Notes: a model not told the origin generated them from the sequence alone. 64,000 nucleotides of DNA from Geosiphon pyriformis (GCA_016748015.1 JAAOMT010000762.1:310001-374000), one strand, 5' to 3'; positions 47,023 to 60,153 are shown, counted from the stretch's first letter. Numbers and translations are program-made.

Positions 47023-48813
47023 ATGAAGAAAACTACCAAAAGTTTTGGCTCTGGTGATGGTTTCAAATCTGTTGTTCTTAGAAAAAAGAAATGGAGTGGT
47101 ACTTTAGAAGATAGTCTTGGCAAAGAAAAATTGGTTTTTAATGTTCAAAGTAACTGTTTATAGAGTTTGGAGACCAGTGACACCACCGAGTCTGACAGTA
47201 TTGACATGGAAGAGGAGTGTCTAGTTGAGGAAACCAGTTTCAATTATGGTGAAGACATTGCTTTTGCAGATGGGGATCTTAATCAGATGCCTAAAGGCTC
47301 TAAAATTAAAACTAAGAAAGCATTGAGCAAGCCATTAGGAAAGATTAACTTTTCTGTTGGCAGTGATAAAAATAGTGTTCTCTTCAATACTCTGTTGATG
47401 CTTTCCTCCTCTCTCAAAAATTTGGTTAATGTTTCTGTTAGGAAATCTTTTGTTCTGGATATTAGCTTGGACAATGTTGCTGAGAAATCTGCTCAGGATA
47501 AGTTGGCTGTAATCAGAAAATTATTTTCAAAAATTAATGGTTTTAGGAGGACTTCTACTTCTTCAAAATTTTTTGGGATCATCCAGACAACATTTACTTC
47601 TGAATTGGATTTGATGAAAGCCACTGAAAAGACTGCTGATGCAAAGATTGTGGTAAACACTGATTTCAAGAAATCAACTGGTTGTTCAGATTGGGCTGTA
47701 GTGATAAAAAAAATTCCAGTTGAAACATCAACTGAGACTGTGTATGCTGCACTGTCTGAATTTGGTGTAATTAAGTTAATCAAAATACAATTGGTAAGAC
47801 TGTGGCAAAAAGCAATTATTAAGTTTAAGAAACAATCTCAGGCTGATCTTTTGGCAGATAGATGGTCCATCCTGATTGGAAAGGATATAATGCACATTGC
47901 TAGATCAGATTTGGATAAGATTATATGAGATAAAAGAGATCTTCATAGAGCATTGTTCTATACTCTACCTGTAGGAACAAATGCTCATGACATCTGGGAC
48001 TTTATTGGTTCTGTAGGTGAGAAAACATGTGTAATCAATCATCATCTAGTTATATACACTAAGGCCAGATGTGCTGTTGTTTGTTTTGAGTCGGCCAAAT
48101 CATTGGATGCCATTATGGGAATCACACCCATATTAAGAAGTGATCATCTTTGTTGGTTCTATCTTGGTTCTGCTACATGTACAAAGTGTGGGAGGTTGGG
48201 TCATACTTCTTTGGGCTGTGGTTCTGATGGAAAATTGTCTTCTGGTAGATTGCTACGTCAGGTGCTTTCAGATTTTGATAAAAGTAGATTGGCGACTATT
48301 TATGCCAAACATTCAGCTCCAGTCACTTGGCCAGTTGCTTTTGGTGGTGCTTCATGGGCTAGTATTGTCAGTGGGTCTTTTTTCCCCTCTTTCTCTGGTC
48401 AGAATGTTTCTTCAAAAATTGGCTCCTCTTCGGAGATGAAACTTATCTCACTGGTGTTTTTAGAAATGAATGATAGGTTTGTCACTCTTGAGTGCAGTCT
48501 CACCAGCCTTGCAGAGCATGTTGATAAGCTGGCTAAGAGGTTGGACACATCTGGGCCAATGGTTTTCCAGCTTAGCTCTGGATGTCAGCCATTGGTAACC
48601 CCTTCATCACAGAATTAAGAAGCAGATATAGTGATAAGTGAGAGTTTGGGTGTGGTCACTAGTGGTGAGACTGTAGTAAAAGCAGTGGTTTTTGATCTTT
48701 TGGTTGTCTTGAAAATGGAAGAAACTTTGAGAAATCTTTCAGTTACAGTTATGAGTTTTTTAGCTAAAATAGACAATACTGGTCTGGTGCCTATTATTTA
48801 TTCTTCTCAATAA
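47023..48813 (+). pseudogene. ORF1 of copy J: RRM-like and CCHC zinc-knuckle protein
   Basis: 597 codons in one frame, from ATG 47023 to TAA 48811-48813, with three internal stops: 47161 TAG (Trp), 47926 TGA (Trp), 48616 TAA (Gln). Leader MKKTTKSFGSGDGF and basic RKKK as in I. Acidic segment (DSIDMEEECLVEE). RRM-like region around AVVIKKIPVETSTE and IKLIKIQLVRLW. The intact knuckle CTKCGRLGHTSLGC is near residue 385. The coiled-coil-like LECSLTSLAEHVDKLAKRLD region follows. It ends YSSQ. The downstream ORF2 start has decayed to ATA (48810-48812). Confidence 0.88.
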
Positions 48814-51800
48814 CAGATCTGGTTTGGAAAGTTGCCACATGTAATGTTAAAGAAATGAATAATCCTGCAAAACAAGAAAATATCATTTGTTGGCATAAAG
48901 ATATGGGCAATTTAATTTCTATTTTTATGGAATCAAAGCTGAAAAAAAAAGTTCATTTGTAAATTGCTAGCAGGTTTGATGGTGTTTGGGTGTTTACTTC
49001 TGGTTTGAATTCTGGTTATCTGGGTGCTAGTGTGGTTATTGTCATGAATTTTTTTTTAGTAAAACATGTATATAAGATCTCTGAGGTACTTGGTCGGCTA
49101 TTATACATCAAATTGCTTTTCAAAAATAAACTTTCTGTGTCTATTTTGGGTCTTTATGCTGGTGTTTCTTTAGTGGTTTGGTTCTCTCAAGCCAATAAGA
49201 TCAATGTTCTCATTGTGAAGGCTGTTAATAAGTCTTCTTTTATTGTTCTTGGTGGGTGATTTTAATGAAGATGGGTCTTATAAGTGTGCTAATTTTAAAA
49301 AATGCCTGGATCTGGGACTGGTTAATTCTTTGGTTGGAAGTTTGGCTGCTAAAACGCCCATTTGAGTGAATTTTAGGGGTGTTGAGAAAACCATTGACTA
49401 TGTGTTTATTTCTTCTAATCTAATCAATGTGGTTGTTCATTATGGCGTTTCTGATGATAGCAAACATTTTAACATGGATCACCAGGCTGTCTCTGTGTCT
49501 TTGGGATTGGGTGGACTTTTGGATATTCATTTGATTTTTCTTTGCAAACAAATGAATAGAGATTATTGGAAGTTTGACATCAAAAATGCCAATGAGACAA
49601 AATGGTTTGAGTTCAGAGATAATACAACTGCTAATGCTATTATGTTTTCAGATGCATTTGGTTTTGCTGTGAGGTTCTCAGATCTGGATGCCTATGTGGG
49701 ACATTATTTGCAAGATCATGGTTCTTTCGGCTGATAGTGCATTTAAGAAGAAATGGTTCAAGGATTTTGATGGTGTTTTTACCAAGGAGTTTTCCAGATT
49801 TCATAAGCTAGAGTTGCTGGTTTCCAAGCTGGTCAAGGCTTTGTGTTTAATTTTTTGTTGTGATTTTGTTGTGTTGCTGGACACATAGGACAAGCTCAAT
49901 TCTACTAGTACATCAGTGGTAAAATCTCTTTTTCTTTCAGGTTTTAATTTTAATCTTATTTGTTCTGTATTTGCCAAGACAAGAAAATTATACTATGCTG
50001 CCAAGTTGTTGGAATCCAAGCATGCTGAGGAGTCTCATATCAAGCAGGCTATTGTTAAGAAAATGGAGAGTTTTGAGTTAGACAAAAGTCATATCATCAG
50101 GAGTGTGTTGGAGCATTCTTTTTGTAAGGTGGTTTTGGATCATCTGGTTGTGGGAGATAAGTTGATTTTGGAGCCTAATTTGGTCAAATCTAAGATGGAT
50201 AAGATCATAAAGGAATGGACCAGAAAACATAGAGTGGTATTTGAGCTTTCTGCTGATTGGGTTTGCCAATTTCAGCCTCTGGATTATGTGTTTGATGGTG
50301 CTTTCTCTGGTGTTATGTGTTCGATTAGTCTTAATGAAATGTCTGCCATTGTCAAAAATTTTTCTGATGAAAAGACTGTTGGCTTTTTTGGTATTTCTAA
50401 TGAATTGTGGAAACATTGTGACAAGTCAGTTTTAGATATGCTTCTGGTGTTTTTAAACTTTTGCTTAGTTAGTGAGTTGGTTCCTGGACCTTGGAGAGAT
50501 GCTTGGGTTTCAATGATACCTAAACCATATGAATGAGAGGGTGTTCTCATGAATACCCGTCCAATTGCTCTGATTGAAACAGCCCACAAGATTCTTTCTA
50601 AGGTTTTTTCAGACAAGATTTTTTCAGCTTGCAGTGCTTTCAATGTTTTTTATAGAGACAACTTCTCGGTTTTAAAAGGCACAATGACACAATCTCCTAT
50701 TTTTGTTATTGGTTCTATTGTTGAGAATGTCTTGGAAAAAAACAGGGAACTTTGGCTGGTTTTATAAGACATGCATAAAGCTTATAACTCGATTAGTTGG
50801 AAACATCTCAGAAGGAGTCTGGTTAGAATTAAGATGTGTGACAAGTTTATAAGATTCTTTGGTAACATTTACAATAGTTGCATCAATAAGATGATAACAG
50901 ATTTTGAATTGACTGATGAATATTATGTTCATGATGGGTTGAACCAAGAGGAAGTTTTCTCACCTCTTTTTTGGTGCATATTTTATGATTCACTCTTGTA
51001 TGAGGTCAAGAGACAGAAGAATGTTTGTGGTTACAGGTTAAATTCCCATTTTATTTTTAAGACTGGCCGAGTAGATCTTCAGGCTGGGCTGACTTCATTT
51101 CTTACTGCTGGTGCTTTTGTCAATAATACAATATAGGTTGGTAACAGCTAGACCACTACACAACACATCTTTGATATTGCTAGTGAATTTTCAGGTTTAA
51201 TGACATTTCTGTAAATAACAACAAAACAGTGGCTATCCCTATCAATTGTCAGATTATAAATCTCCATCTTGCTATTAGTGGATTACCTATTTCTATCGCA
51301 AAAAAGAGAGAATCTCATTGTTATCTGGGTATTTTCTTGTTGACTGAGAGTTTGTCTAAGCCTAGCTTGGCTAAGACTCATTCAGATATTTAGTTTTTTG
51401 TGAATCTTGTTTTAAAAAAGGCAATTTCAGATAAACAGTTTGCATATTTGGTGTTTGCAGTTCTGTTTTTCATCATTAGCTACAAAACCCAGTTTAATTT
51501 CATTTCTAATAGTGTGTATAATAAATGGAATGCTCTGATTCACAAAGACCTAAAGTCAAAGAAATCAGAACTGCCACTTGATTTTTCCAATAATGTGCTT
51601 TATCATTCCTTTTTGTACAATTTAAAGACTTTTGAACAGATCCAAGCTGAGAGTAAATTGACATCTGTTATCAATTTTGCAAATTCAGTTTGTATTTTGG
51701 GTTGTTTATTTTCTTATAGGTCTCATGATCTCCAGGTTTTTAGTTGGCATTTTCATTATCTTTTACTGTTTCCAGCTCATGTCAATGTGAACCCTTCAAA

Positions 51801-53502
51801 TAAATTTTTAGCCAGTGTGGTTTGTTGTTTTTCTGGGTGTGATTTGTTTTTAGACAACTCTCTGGTCTGTGTTTTTCACTTTTGGGGTGGTACTTTTATG
51901 TCTATGGTTCTTGATAAGCCATATTTTCTCAAATGTGTTTTGTTACTCAAATGTTATGAAATTGCTTTTGTGGAGCAGCTGCAAGACTGAAATGATGGTG
52001 TCTTTGATTGGAAAACCTTTAAGCATTGGAAAAAGCTGGATTTCCATGGCCCAGTTTTGTTTAGGTTTGATCTTTCTGTTTGCTTTTTTGGGAGTGATGT
52101 TCTTCCTTCTGGGTGCTCTTCACTTATGGATAGTAGTGCTGTCTCTGATATTTGTCAGTCTTATGATTTCAGTGTTATTTGTAACAATTTGTTGACCACT
52201 GATGCAGCCTGTTTTTCTGTGTATATGGATAAGTCTCTGTGTGGTTTGGGTACTATTGATATGAAGAGTGGTGCTGCAATTTTTTTTCAGGACATTAACT
52301 TGGATCTGGGTGTAAAAGTGTCTGGTCTGGTTTCTTCTACTCTGATAGAACTACAGGCCATTGCTTTAGCTCTTGAGTGTGTTTTTTCTTTTCAGTCAAT
52401 CAACTTATTTTCAGACAGCCAAACTGCTCTGGATGTGTGCAAATTGAAATCCTTTTTGATTCATCCAGATTTCAGGAACCAGTGTTGAATTGAGCATCAC
52501 CATATTATTGATGTTATTTGTCACAAAAATTTAAGTGTGAATTAGATTAAAGTTAGAGGACATTCAGGTGTCTCGGGCAATAAGTGCACTAATGCACTTA
52601 CTAAGAATGCCACTCTCTCTGTCTGGCAACTGCCCTATTTGATCAGTGAAAAATTTTTGAGAGCTGGTGATACTGCAGTTTCTGGTAATTCTAGACACTT
52701 TGTTTGTGATGTTTTCCAGTCTGTTCATCATGCACGTTGGGAGGTTGGATTGGGCTCTCAGGTTACACTAAATAGTCTGTGTGCTGATATCAATTGGTTG
52801 AAGTTCTCCATGGTATAGCACACAGATTCTTATTTGGCTACTGGTTTCACTAGTATACAAACTGCCAGTCTTCATACTTACTTTATAAAGGCCCTCCATC
52901 ATTAGCTTCCAGTTGCTGTGTACAAATATTTGTATGATAGGTGTTATTTCAGTGTGGTTTGTTTATTCTGTGGTGATGTAGAAGTCTCCAACCATGTTTT
53001 TTGTTGTCTGTTTGATGTTGCAGGTCGTGTTCAGTTGTTGGATGCTTATGCATCTGTTTGGAAGGCTCATTCAGGTTTATCTTGGTCTTCTTTGGGTGTT
53101 TTGCAGTTGCTGTATACTTGTGTTTCCAATATTGCAGTTGGTTTGGCTTTGTGCAAAGGCTTTGTTTTCAATAATTGATATTGTGAGTCTGTTTCTGTTT
53201 TTAGAAATCCTAGAGTTATGACATCAAAAGTTGTGGACTTCATTTATGAGTTTTGTCTTGCATTCAGGGAGAATATTTGGCTGGTTTGTGCCAAACACCA
53301 GGCTTTTATGGACAAAAATGGGCTAATCTCACATGATGGTTCCATTTCTACCTCAATTTCTGGTTTATCCACGTCATTTTAGGCTGGTATAGTTAAGTTG
53401 CTGGGTATTGCTGAAGCGTTTGATGTAGGTTTTGGATTTTGTAATCCATGTTCATTTTTCTCAGGTATTAGAAACTTGGTTTCTGTTCATATAGGTGTGT
53501 AG
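48810..53502 (+). pseudogene. ORF2 of copy J: EEP, RT, RNase H polyprotein
   Basis: EEP: 48830-49520, with a one-base insertion near 49255 breaking GGDFNE and another near 49690. RT: about 50300-51250 (NTRPIALIETAHKIL, MHKAYNSISW, GLNQEEVFSPLFW, catalytic box FVNNTI with both Asp changed to Asn). A frameshift near 51190 is a one-base loss. RNase H: 52057-52640 (VYMDKS, ELQAIALALE, SDSQTALDVC, RGHSGVSGNKCTN). Finger CLFCGDVEVSNHVFCC near 52960-53010. The tail ends at TAG 53500-53502. The RNase H and finger are better kept than RT. Confidence 0.88.
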
Positions 53503-53626
53503 TGTTGTTTTGATTGGTCTGAGTGGCTGGTCATATGTAGAAAATACATGATTTGCTCATAGTTTAAATCATTTGTATAATATATAGTATTATGTTGTGT
53601 TTGGATTTCATTTATTAAATATAAAA
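53503..53626 (+). other. 3'UTR of copy J with conserved hairpin
   Basis: The hairpin TGATTGGTC / TGAGT / GGCTGGTCA lies at 53511-53533, 9 bp with several G-T pairs. It is followed by the family 3' block and ATTTATTAAATATAAAAAAA. Confidence 0.75.
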
Positions 53627-53801
53627 AAATTAATAAAAATTAATAAAAACAAAACTTTTTTTCTTCTATATTCTAAATTCTTTAAAAAACAAATTTTCAA
53701 AGAAGTTTTTTATTTTTATTTTTTTTAGTTATATTATTTTCAACATTTCTCAAGCTAATAATTTTTTTGTAATAAACTTAAAAACTGTTTTAAGTAGCAA
53801 C

Positions 53802-55649
53802 ATGTCTAAGAAAAAGGTGTTTAAAGAAACTCTTTATGGTTTTATAGATAGTATTTTTTCTTAGAAGAAAAAAGTTTCTATAAGCAATATTAAGCACTCT
53901 GGTAATAAAAAAAATTTCTTTGGTCAAATCTAGTCTTAATAATAGTATGTATTTGAATATGAACAATAAATCTAATAATGGTGAATTTGGTAATATGTCT
54001 GAAAACATTAGTAATAGTTTTTTTTTAAATTTGAATGCAACAATATCTAATACCAAAAGAATTAATTCTGGTCTGAACTGTAGCTCTTTTATTGATATAA
54101 TCGACTATAAAATAGATTAGGATAAGGAGTTTCTTCCTTTCTCTATTAATATTTTTCTGAACAAAAAATAGGTTAATTTAAAAATAGTAAAGGCTCCAGT
54201 GGAAGTGTCAATCAGAAAATATTTTGTTTTGGATATTAATTTTTTAGCTATTGAAGACAAATTGGCAACAGTAAAAACTCAATTTATTAAGAAAATTTTT
54301 TCAATTATCAATAGTTTTGGAAGGATTACTACTCCTTTAAAATTTGAAAAATTATTAGATTAATGTTTACTTTAGAGAAAAACATGAAGAAAACTGTATC
54401 ATTGACCAGAAAAAAAGGCATTATGGTAAACAACAATCTTAAAAAACAAAAAATCAGGTCAGATTAGACTGTGGTAATTAAAAAAATTTCTATGGACATG
54501 TTAAAAGAAATAATTGTTATTACAGTTGTTAAATATGATCAAATTGTGTCTATAAAAATGCAACTTATTAGACTATGGCAGAAGACTGTAATAAAATTTG
54601 CTAAATCAAGCCAGACAGATCAGTTGGCCTTAAAATAGTCATTCCTAATTGAGAAAAATTCAATGTGTATAGCCAAGACTATAAGAGATTGTAAAATTTG
54701 GGCATCTAGAAATTAGTTTAAGGCATTTTTGTTTATCTTGTCTGTAGAAATAACAGCTTATAATCTGGACCATTATATTAGAAAGAGCTGGTGGGAAAAT
54801 CTGTGTTATTAATTACTCACTTGAGACTAACAATTGGGTTTACTGTGCTGTAGTTGGTTTTAAATCAGATGAAAAACTAGAGTTTACTTTTTATACAGAG
54901 CTAATTTTTGGTAGTATTAAACTCTTATGGACTAAAATAAATTTGGTTTGGTATAAAAAGTATAGAAAATTTGGACATTTTGCTTTAGAGTATGATATAA
55001 TAAATGTATTCACTTCTAAGTCTTTAAAATTATTTAAAAGAATAGTTTCAAATGCAGATTACTTTTAGCTAGCCAAATTGTACAAAAAGAAAAATGTTTT
55101 TATCTTTTATTTTGCTGTTTTTAGTGACAAATTTTGAATTCAAGTAACTTTTTACTATATTTTTTTACAAATACTTGCTTTGGTTTTGATTTTGGTTCCC
55201 TTTTTTCTAATATATTACACAGTAAAAATAGTATATTTGTTGCTCAAAATAATTTATTTATTGATGCTCACTTGGCTTTTCTAAAACATTCATTGGAGCT
55301 GTTAACTAATCAAATATCTGGTATTGTACAAAAATTAAGCATTATAGATTTGGTGCTCCTGGTGCCTGCTTCTTAAACTCTTTTTTTTATTGTGTTTGTT
55401 TTTTTAGAGTCAAATTTAAATTTGAATATGATTTTGAATAACTCATTTATGTCACCTGTTTTCTCTCTTTTAGTTGTAAATAATATAGTTTTAGATTTAG
55501 ATATAAGTAGATTTAAAGTTTTAATTACCAAAATAGGTGGATTGAAATTTAAAATGATAGTTCTTAAAGTTTTTATTGGTATAATATTGGTAAAGTTAGA
55601 TCAGTTGTATATTAGCTTAGGTTTTTTGGTGTTTTTTTCTTCTCAATAA
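53802..55649 (+). pseudogene. Decayed ORF1 of copy K
   Basis: The ATG at 53802 starts MSKKKVFKETLYGF, the lysine-rich leader shared with B, D and E. Family segments follow with stops and shifts: KYFVLDINFLAIEDKLATVK near 54215-54270, the RRM-like part near 54460-54610 (IKKISMDMLK, VSIKMQLIRLWQK), and the knuckle region YKKYRKFGHFALEY near 54950-54990, where all three Cys are now Tyr. The coiled-coil-like ends are 55134-55376 and 55392-55649. It ends FSSQ and TAA. Confidence 0.78.
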
Positions 55650-58600
55650 GTAATTTGGTGTAAAAATTTGCTATATGCAATGTTTAGAGTGTTAATGTCT
55701 TTAAGCAAGAAAATATTATTTGTTAACATATGAAATTAGAAAATATGGTTTTTTTTATAATGGAAACAAAGCTAAGATCTAATATCAAATCATAGATTGC
55801 AAATAAGTTTAATGAAATATGAGTTTTTATGTCTGGTTTAAAAAAGAAGTTTTTCAGTATTGGTGTGATTATTATTATAAACAATTCTTTGGCTTAATAT
55901 GTTTTAAAGATAGAAAAAGTTCTTGGTTATATTATCTCAGTATGCCTTTTTTTTAAAAACAAACTCTCAGTTATGATTTTAAGTTTATATGCTGGTACTT
56001 CTATTAAAACTAGGTTTAGTCAGACTTTAGGTTAATTTTTTTATTGCTAATGTTGTCAATTCTAACACTTTTGTGATTTTAAATAAGAACTTTAATGAAA
56101 ATAGGTTTGAAAAGAGTATGAGTTTTAAATTCTGTTTGAAATTAGATTTGATTAACTTATTTGGTAAACATTTTTTAGTCAAAACATTAACTTAGAGCAA
56201 TTTAAAAGGTGTTGAAAAAGTTATAGATTATATTTTTGTAAGTAAGAACTTATTATCTGCAATTACTGGTCATAGTGTTAACTCTGTGTTTACATTATTT
56301 AACATTAATTACAAGGCTGTCTTGGTGTTAATTGGTTTGGATAATTTTTTGGATATTTATTTAAATAGTGTGTATAAACAAGTTAACAAAAATTGTTGGA
56401 AGTTTAAATTCAAAGATACAAATAGTGCCAAGTAGATACATTTCAAAAAGTGTTTTTTTATCAAACTTTTGGTGGTGGAGAATAAGTTTTCAGATGTTAA
56501 AGTTAGTGGTAATTTAGATGCTATGTGAAAATTGCTAAAAAAAATGATGATAAAGTCAGCTAATGCAATATTTTTTAAACTTTGGTTTAGTGAGTTTTAG
56601 TGTTCAAAAAACAGACTATTTTTTAAGTTTTATGGTTTAGGATTGTTTATTGCCAAGATAATTAAAAGGTTAAGCTTAGATAATATGCTTGAATACAATT
56701 ATTTTGTTAAGAAATGGTCAACTTTGGATGATAATAAGACTTTCAAGACTGTAAACATAGTTTAGAATGGTGCAAAATTACCTGATATTATCAAATATTT
56801 GTTATTAATTTGAAAAAAGTATAGAAAGTTCAAGATGTATGAGTCAAGATTGGCTGAAAAGGCATCTATTAAGAAAGCTATTAAGAAGTGCATAGAAAGT
56901 TTTAGTTCTAATAAAGCAGATATAATTAGAAATATTTTGGATTAGCCATTTTACAAAGTAGTGCTAGATTACTTAATAGTGGATGGTAAGTTGATTTTTG
57001 AATCAAAGAATGTAAAACTTAATATTAATAAGATTATAAAAGATTGGACAAGAAAGTGACTGTGTTTTTGGTAATATTTGATATCTGGATTCACTAATAT
57101 GTACTGTTGGGTTGTGTGAATGATGATGCTTTTGCTAGTGTAATAAGTGAGATAAGTATAAAAAAATTGTTCTTGATAATTAACAGTCTGCTTAATGGCA
57201 AAGCTGCTAATTTGTCTGGCATTCTTAATGAACTTTAAAAACATAGTAATTATAAAATAATAAGGTATTTGTTGGAATTGTTAAATATATGTTTGTTTTT
57301 TGGTGGTGTTTCTGTTTTGAAAAGTATATCTACTTAGTTTCCTGTATTTGTTGTTAGATTAGTAATTGAAAATACTTTAGAAAAAAATAGAGAGCTTTGG
57401 TTAGTCTTGTAAAATATGCACAAAACATATAACTTGGTTGGTTAATATTACTTAAAAGCTAATTTGTGGCAGATCAAAATGTGTGATAGATTTATCAGAT
57501 TTTTTGGCAGCATATACAAAAACAGGATTAATAGAATAATGACAGATTTTGGTTTTTTAAGTGATTATAAGATATGTAATGAATTGGATTAGAGTAAAGT
57601 CTTCTTGGCTCTCCTTTGAAGAATTTTTTATGATTTATTCTTATGTAAAGTTAAATGGCATAAACATTTGTGTAAATATCAGATTGATTCTAATTTTATG
57701 ACAAAAATTGGTAGAATTGAAAATAGTAATAGAATGTCATCTTTTTTTTTAGCTAATACATTTGTTAATAACACAATTTAGATTGAGAATAGTTAAACTT
57801 CCACATAGTATGCTTTAAATTGCCAATAAATTTTTTATAATCAATAATATTTTAATCAACAATAAAAAAACAGTGGCTATTCTTATTAACCAAGATATTA
57901 AAATTGCTTCTTTAAGAATCAATAATCTGCTAATTTCAATTGCCAAAAAGAGCAAAATGCACAAATATCTGGAAATCTTTTTATTAACTAATAGATTATT
58001 CAAGCCAAGTATGGCCAAAGCTTATTTTGATGTTTGCTTTTTTTTTAACATAGTGCTTAAAAAGACTGTTATAGATAAGCAGTTTTTCTATTTAGTGTCA
58101 ACTGTTTTGCAGCCCATAGTTAATTATAGAATCTAGTTCAGTTTTATTTTATCAAGTATGTATTGCAAATAAAATATTATAGTTAAAAAAAGCTTTAAGT
58201 TCAAGACTGGTTTGCCACATGATTTCCCTAATGAGACTTTATATTATTCTTTCTTATATAGTTTAAAGTTATTTAAGCAAGTACAGTCTAAAAAAAAATT
58301 GACTACTTTGGTTATTTTTTTTAATACTCCAGGCATTCTTGGCTATTTATTTAATTACAGATTCTTGAATCTACAGATTTTGGGTTAAACTTCTTTAAAT
58401 TTTTTGCAGTTTTTTATCAAGTTATGTGTTAATCCAATGAATAATTTTTTGGCTGGAATGGTAAAAATTTTCTTGAACAATAAGTTGTCTCTGATAAATA
58501 ATCTGTCCAATATATTTCATATTTCTGGTGAGTTTTTGATGTTGGTAATTTTGGGGAAGTTTTTGTATTTTGGTTTTGTTTGTTTTTTAAAGCAGTTTAA

Positions 58601-58779
58601 GATTGTTTTTGACAATAGGCTTGTTGATAAAAAGGGTACTATAATAGACTAGAAGATTTTTTATTATTAAAAAAAATTAGATCCTAAAAGTTCTGTGCTT
58701 TATTAGTTTGAACTTGTATCAAAATTTTTGCATAATAAGGGTTTTTTGTTAATTGTTACAGCTAAGACTGGCCAGTTAT

Positions 58780-58950
58780 TTATATACACTAATACCAATA
58801 CCCATATTCACAGCCAAAAAATACACAATTACTCTATTAGCAACATTGATAGAACTAACATCCTTCAAAAAACTATTTGTATAAACATCAATTGAATCTG
58901 ACTAAATTTTATACAAACCATACTATATATTAAACAACTCTTTAAATCTA
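58780..58950 (-). other. Inverted segment inside copy K RNase H
   Basis: Copy K reads on the plus strand, but this stretch matches the family only on the minus strand: its reverse complement gives DSIDVYTNSF, SINVANRVIVYF and NMGIGIS, colinear with D's DSFEVFTDGF...ANGAAAYF...LSVGIR. Plus-strand homology stops just before it (VTAKTG) and resumes just after (VFYYG/FSTMADLQ). End points are accurate to about 10 bases. Confidence 0.82.
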
Positions 58951-59782
58951 AAATATTTAAGTTTGGCTTCTGTTTTCTACTATGGCTGATTTACAGACTG
59001 TTGTTTTATCTTTGGAGTGTGTTTCATCTTTTTGTATAGTTACTTTGCATCTTAACAGCCAAGCTACTATTGATATATGTGTTTTTGAGTTAATATTTGT
59101 TGCATCAGACTTTCATAATTCATGTTAAATAAAAAAAACATATTGTTAATCTGATTAGGAATAAAAATCTTATTATAAGTTGGATAAAAGTTAAAAGTTA
59201 TTTGAAAATTCATGGCAATATAAAAGCTAATATAATAGCTAACAAAACTGCTTATTCTCCTTTTTTTTTGCTGTTTGGAGTGCAAGAATATTTTTTGGTG
59301 GTTAATAGCACAGCTGTATTTAGCAATACCTATTATTTTGTTTAAAATTTATATAATTCTATTTGTTGTATTTATTAAGAAGCTGGCTCTAACTATGATG
59401 TTATTCCAAGTATATTAATCAAAAAGATAGATTGGGTGGTTACTGCAAAGATATGGCATTTTAATTTGCACATGTTTTCTGAGTTTATTAGTAAGAAGTT
59501 TGCAAATCTGTACACATACTTAATAAAAGCTGTATATAGACAGTTGCCAATTGTAATTAGGAAAAAATTATATAATAAAAGATATCCTAATGTGTTGTGT
59601 TTGCTATGTAATAAGGTGAAGTTGTTTGATTATGTATTTATCTGTATTTAAGATGTTAGTATTTAGGATAGAATTTTGGTTGAAGCTTCTACATAATAAA
59701 TTGCTTTAATAAGTGTTTATAATCTGTTTTTTTTGGTTATTTTGTGTATATTTTTTAGATATTTTTTGGATATAAGTTTGTA

Positions 59783-59864
59783 CACAATAGTTTATAAGAG
59801 ATTTATGTTAAAAAATTGGTATTCACAATAGTTTGTAAGAAATTTATATTAAAGAATTGGTATT
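59783..59864. repeat. 41-bp tandem duplication in copy K ORF2 tail
   Basis: CACAATAGTTTATAAGAGAT at 59783 begins a 41-base unit repeated at 59824-59864 with about four differences. Both cover the KRFVLKNW segment that other copies have once. 41 is not a multiple of three, so the frame is shifted. Confidence 0.85.
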
Positions 59865-60153
59865 TGGAGGCTGTTGAGATTTTTGATAATAAAAAAGAAA
59901 TTATCTTTACTGTTATTAAATATGTAAAACATTTAATAAATTTGCACTATATTAAAAGATGGCTGGTAAGATTTAGTTATAGGATAATAGTTTGATATTA
60001 GAGTTGTCTTATAGTATAGTGTCTATGTTTTTTAATAGGGTGGTTTAATTGCTTAGTATTATTAAGTCTTTTATAATTAGTTTTGGTAGACATAAATCAT
60101 GTCTTTTTTTTTCTGGTTTGAGTGATGATATGTGTATTAACATAAATATATAG

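Larger units (their letters stand above)
46887..53626 (+). mobile_element. LINE copy J, full length (about 6.7 kb)
   Basis: The 5'UTR (46887-47022) has the family CTCCTTTGTTTCAAAAATTC block also seen in C. ORF1 is 47023-48813, ORF2 48810-53502, followed by a 3'UTR with hairpin. The tail runs directly into the 5' end of copy K in the same direction. Decay is moderate. Confidence 0.92.
55646..60153 (+). pseudogene. Decayed ORF2 of copy K
   Basis: The start has decayed to ATA at 55646. EEP traces: 55740-56340 (METKLRSN, NKNFNENR, KVIDYIFVS). Connector: 56400-57060. RT: 57100-58130 with part of the palm entry deleted near 57318; motif A region MHKTYNLVG; catalytic box FVNNTI. Linker to 58770. 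RNase H: interrupted by an inverted piece at about 58780-58950, then LQTVVLSLECVS and NSQATIDIC. Before the finger: HMFSEFISKKFANLYTYLIK; finger CLLCNKVKLFDYVFIC with His lost. C-terminal tail with a tandem duplication. It ends near 60153. Confidence 0.78.
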
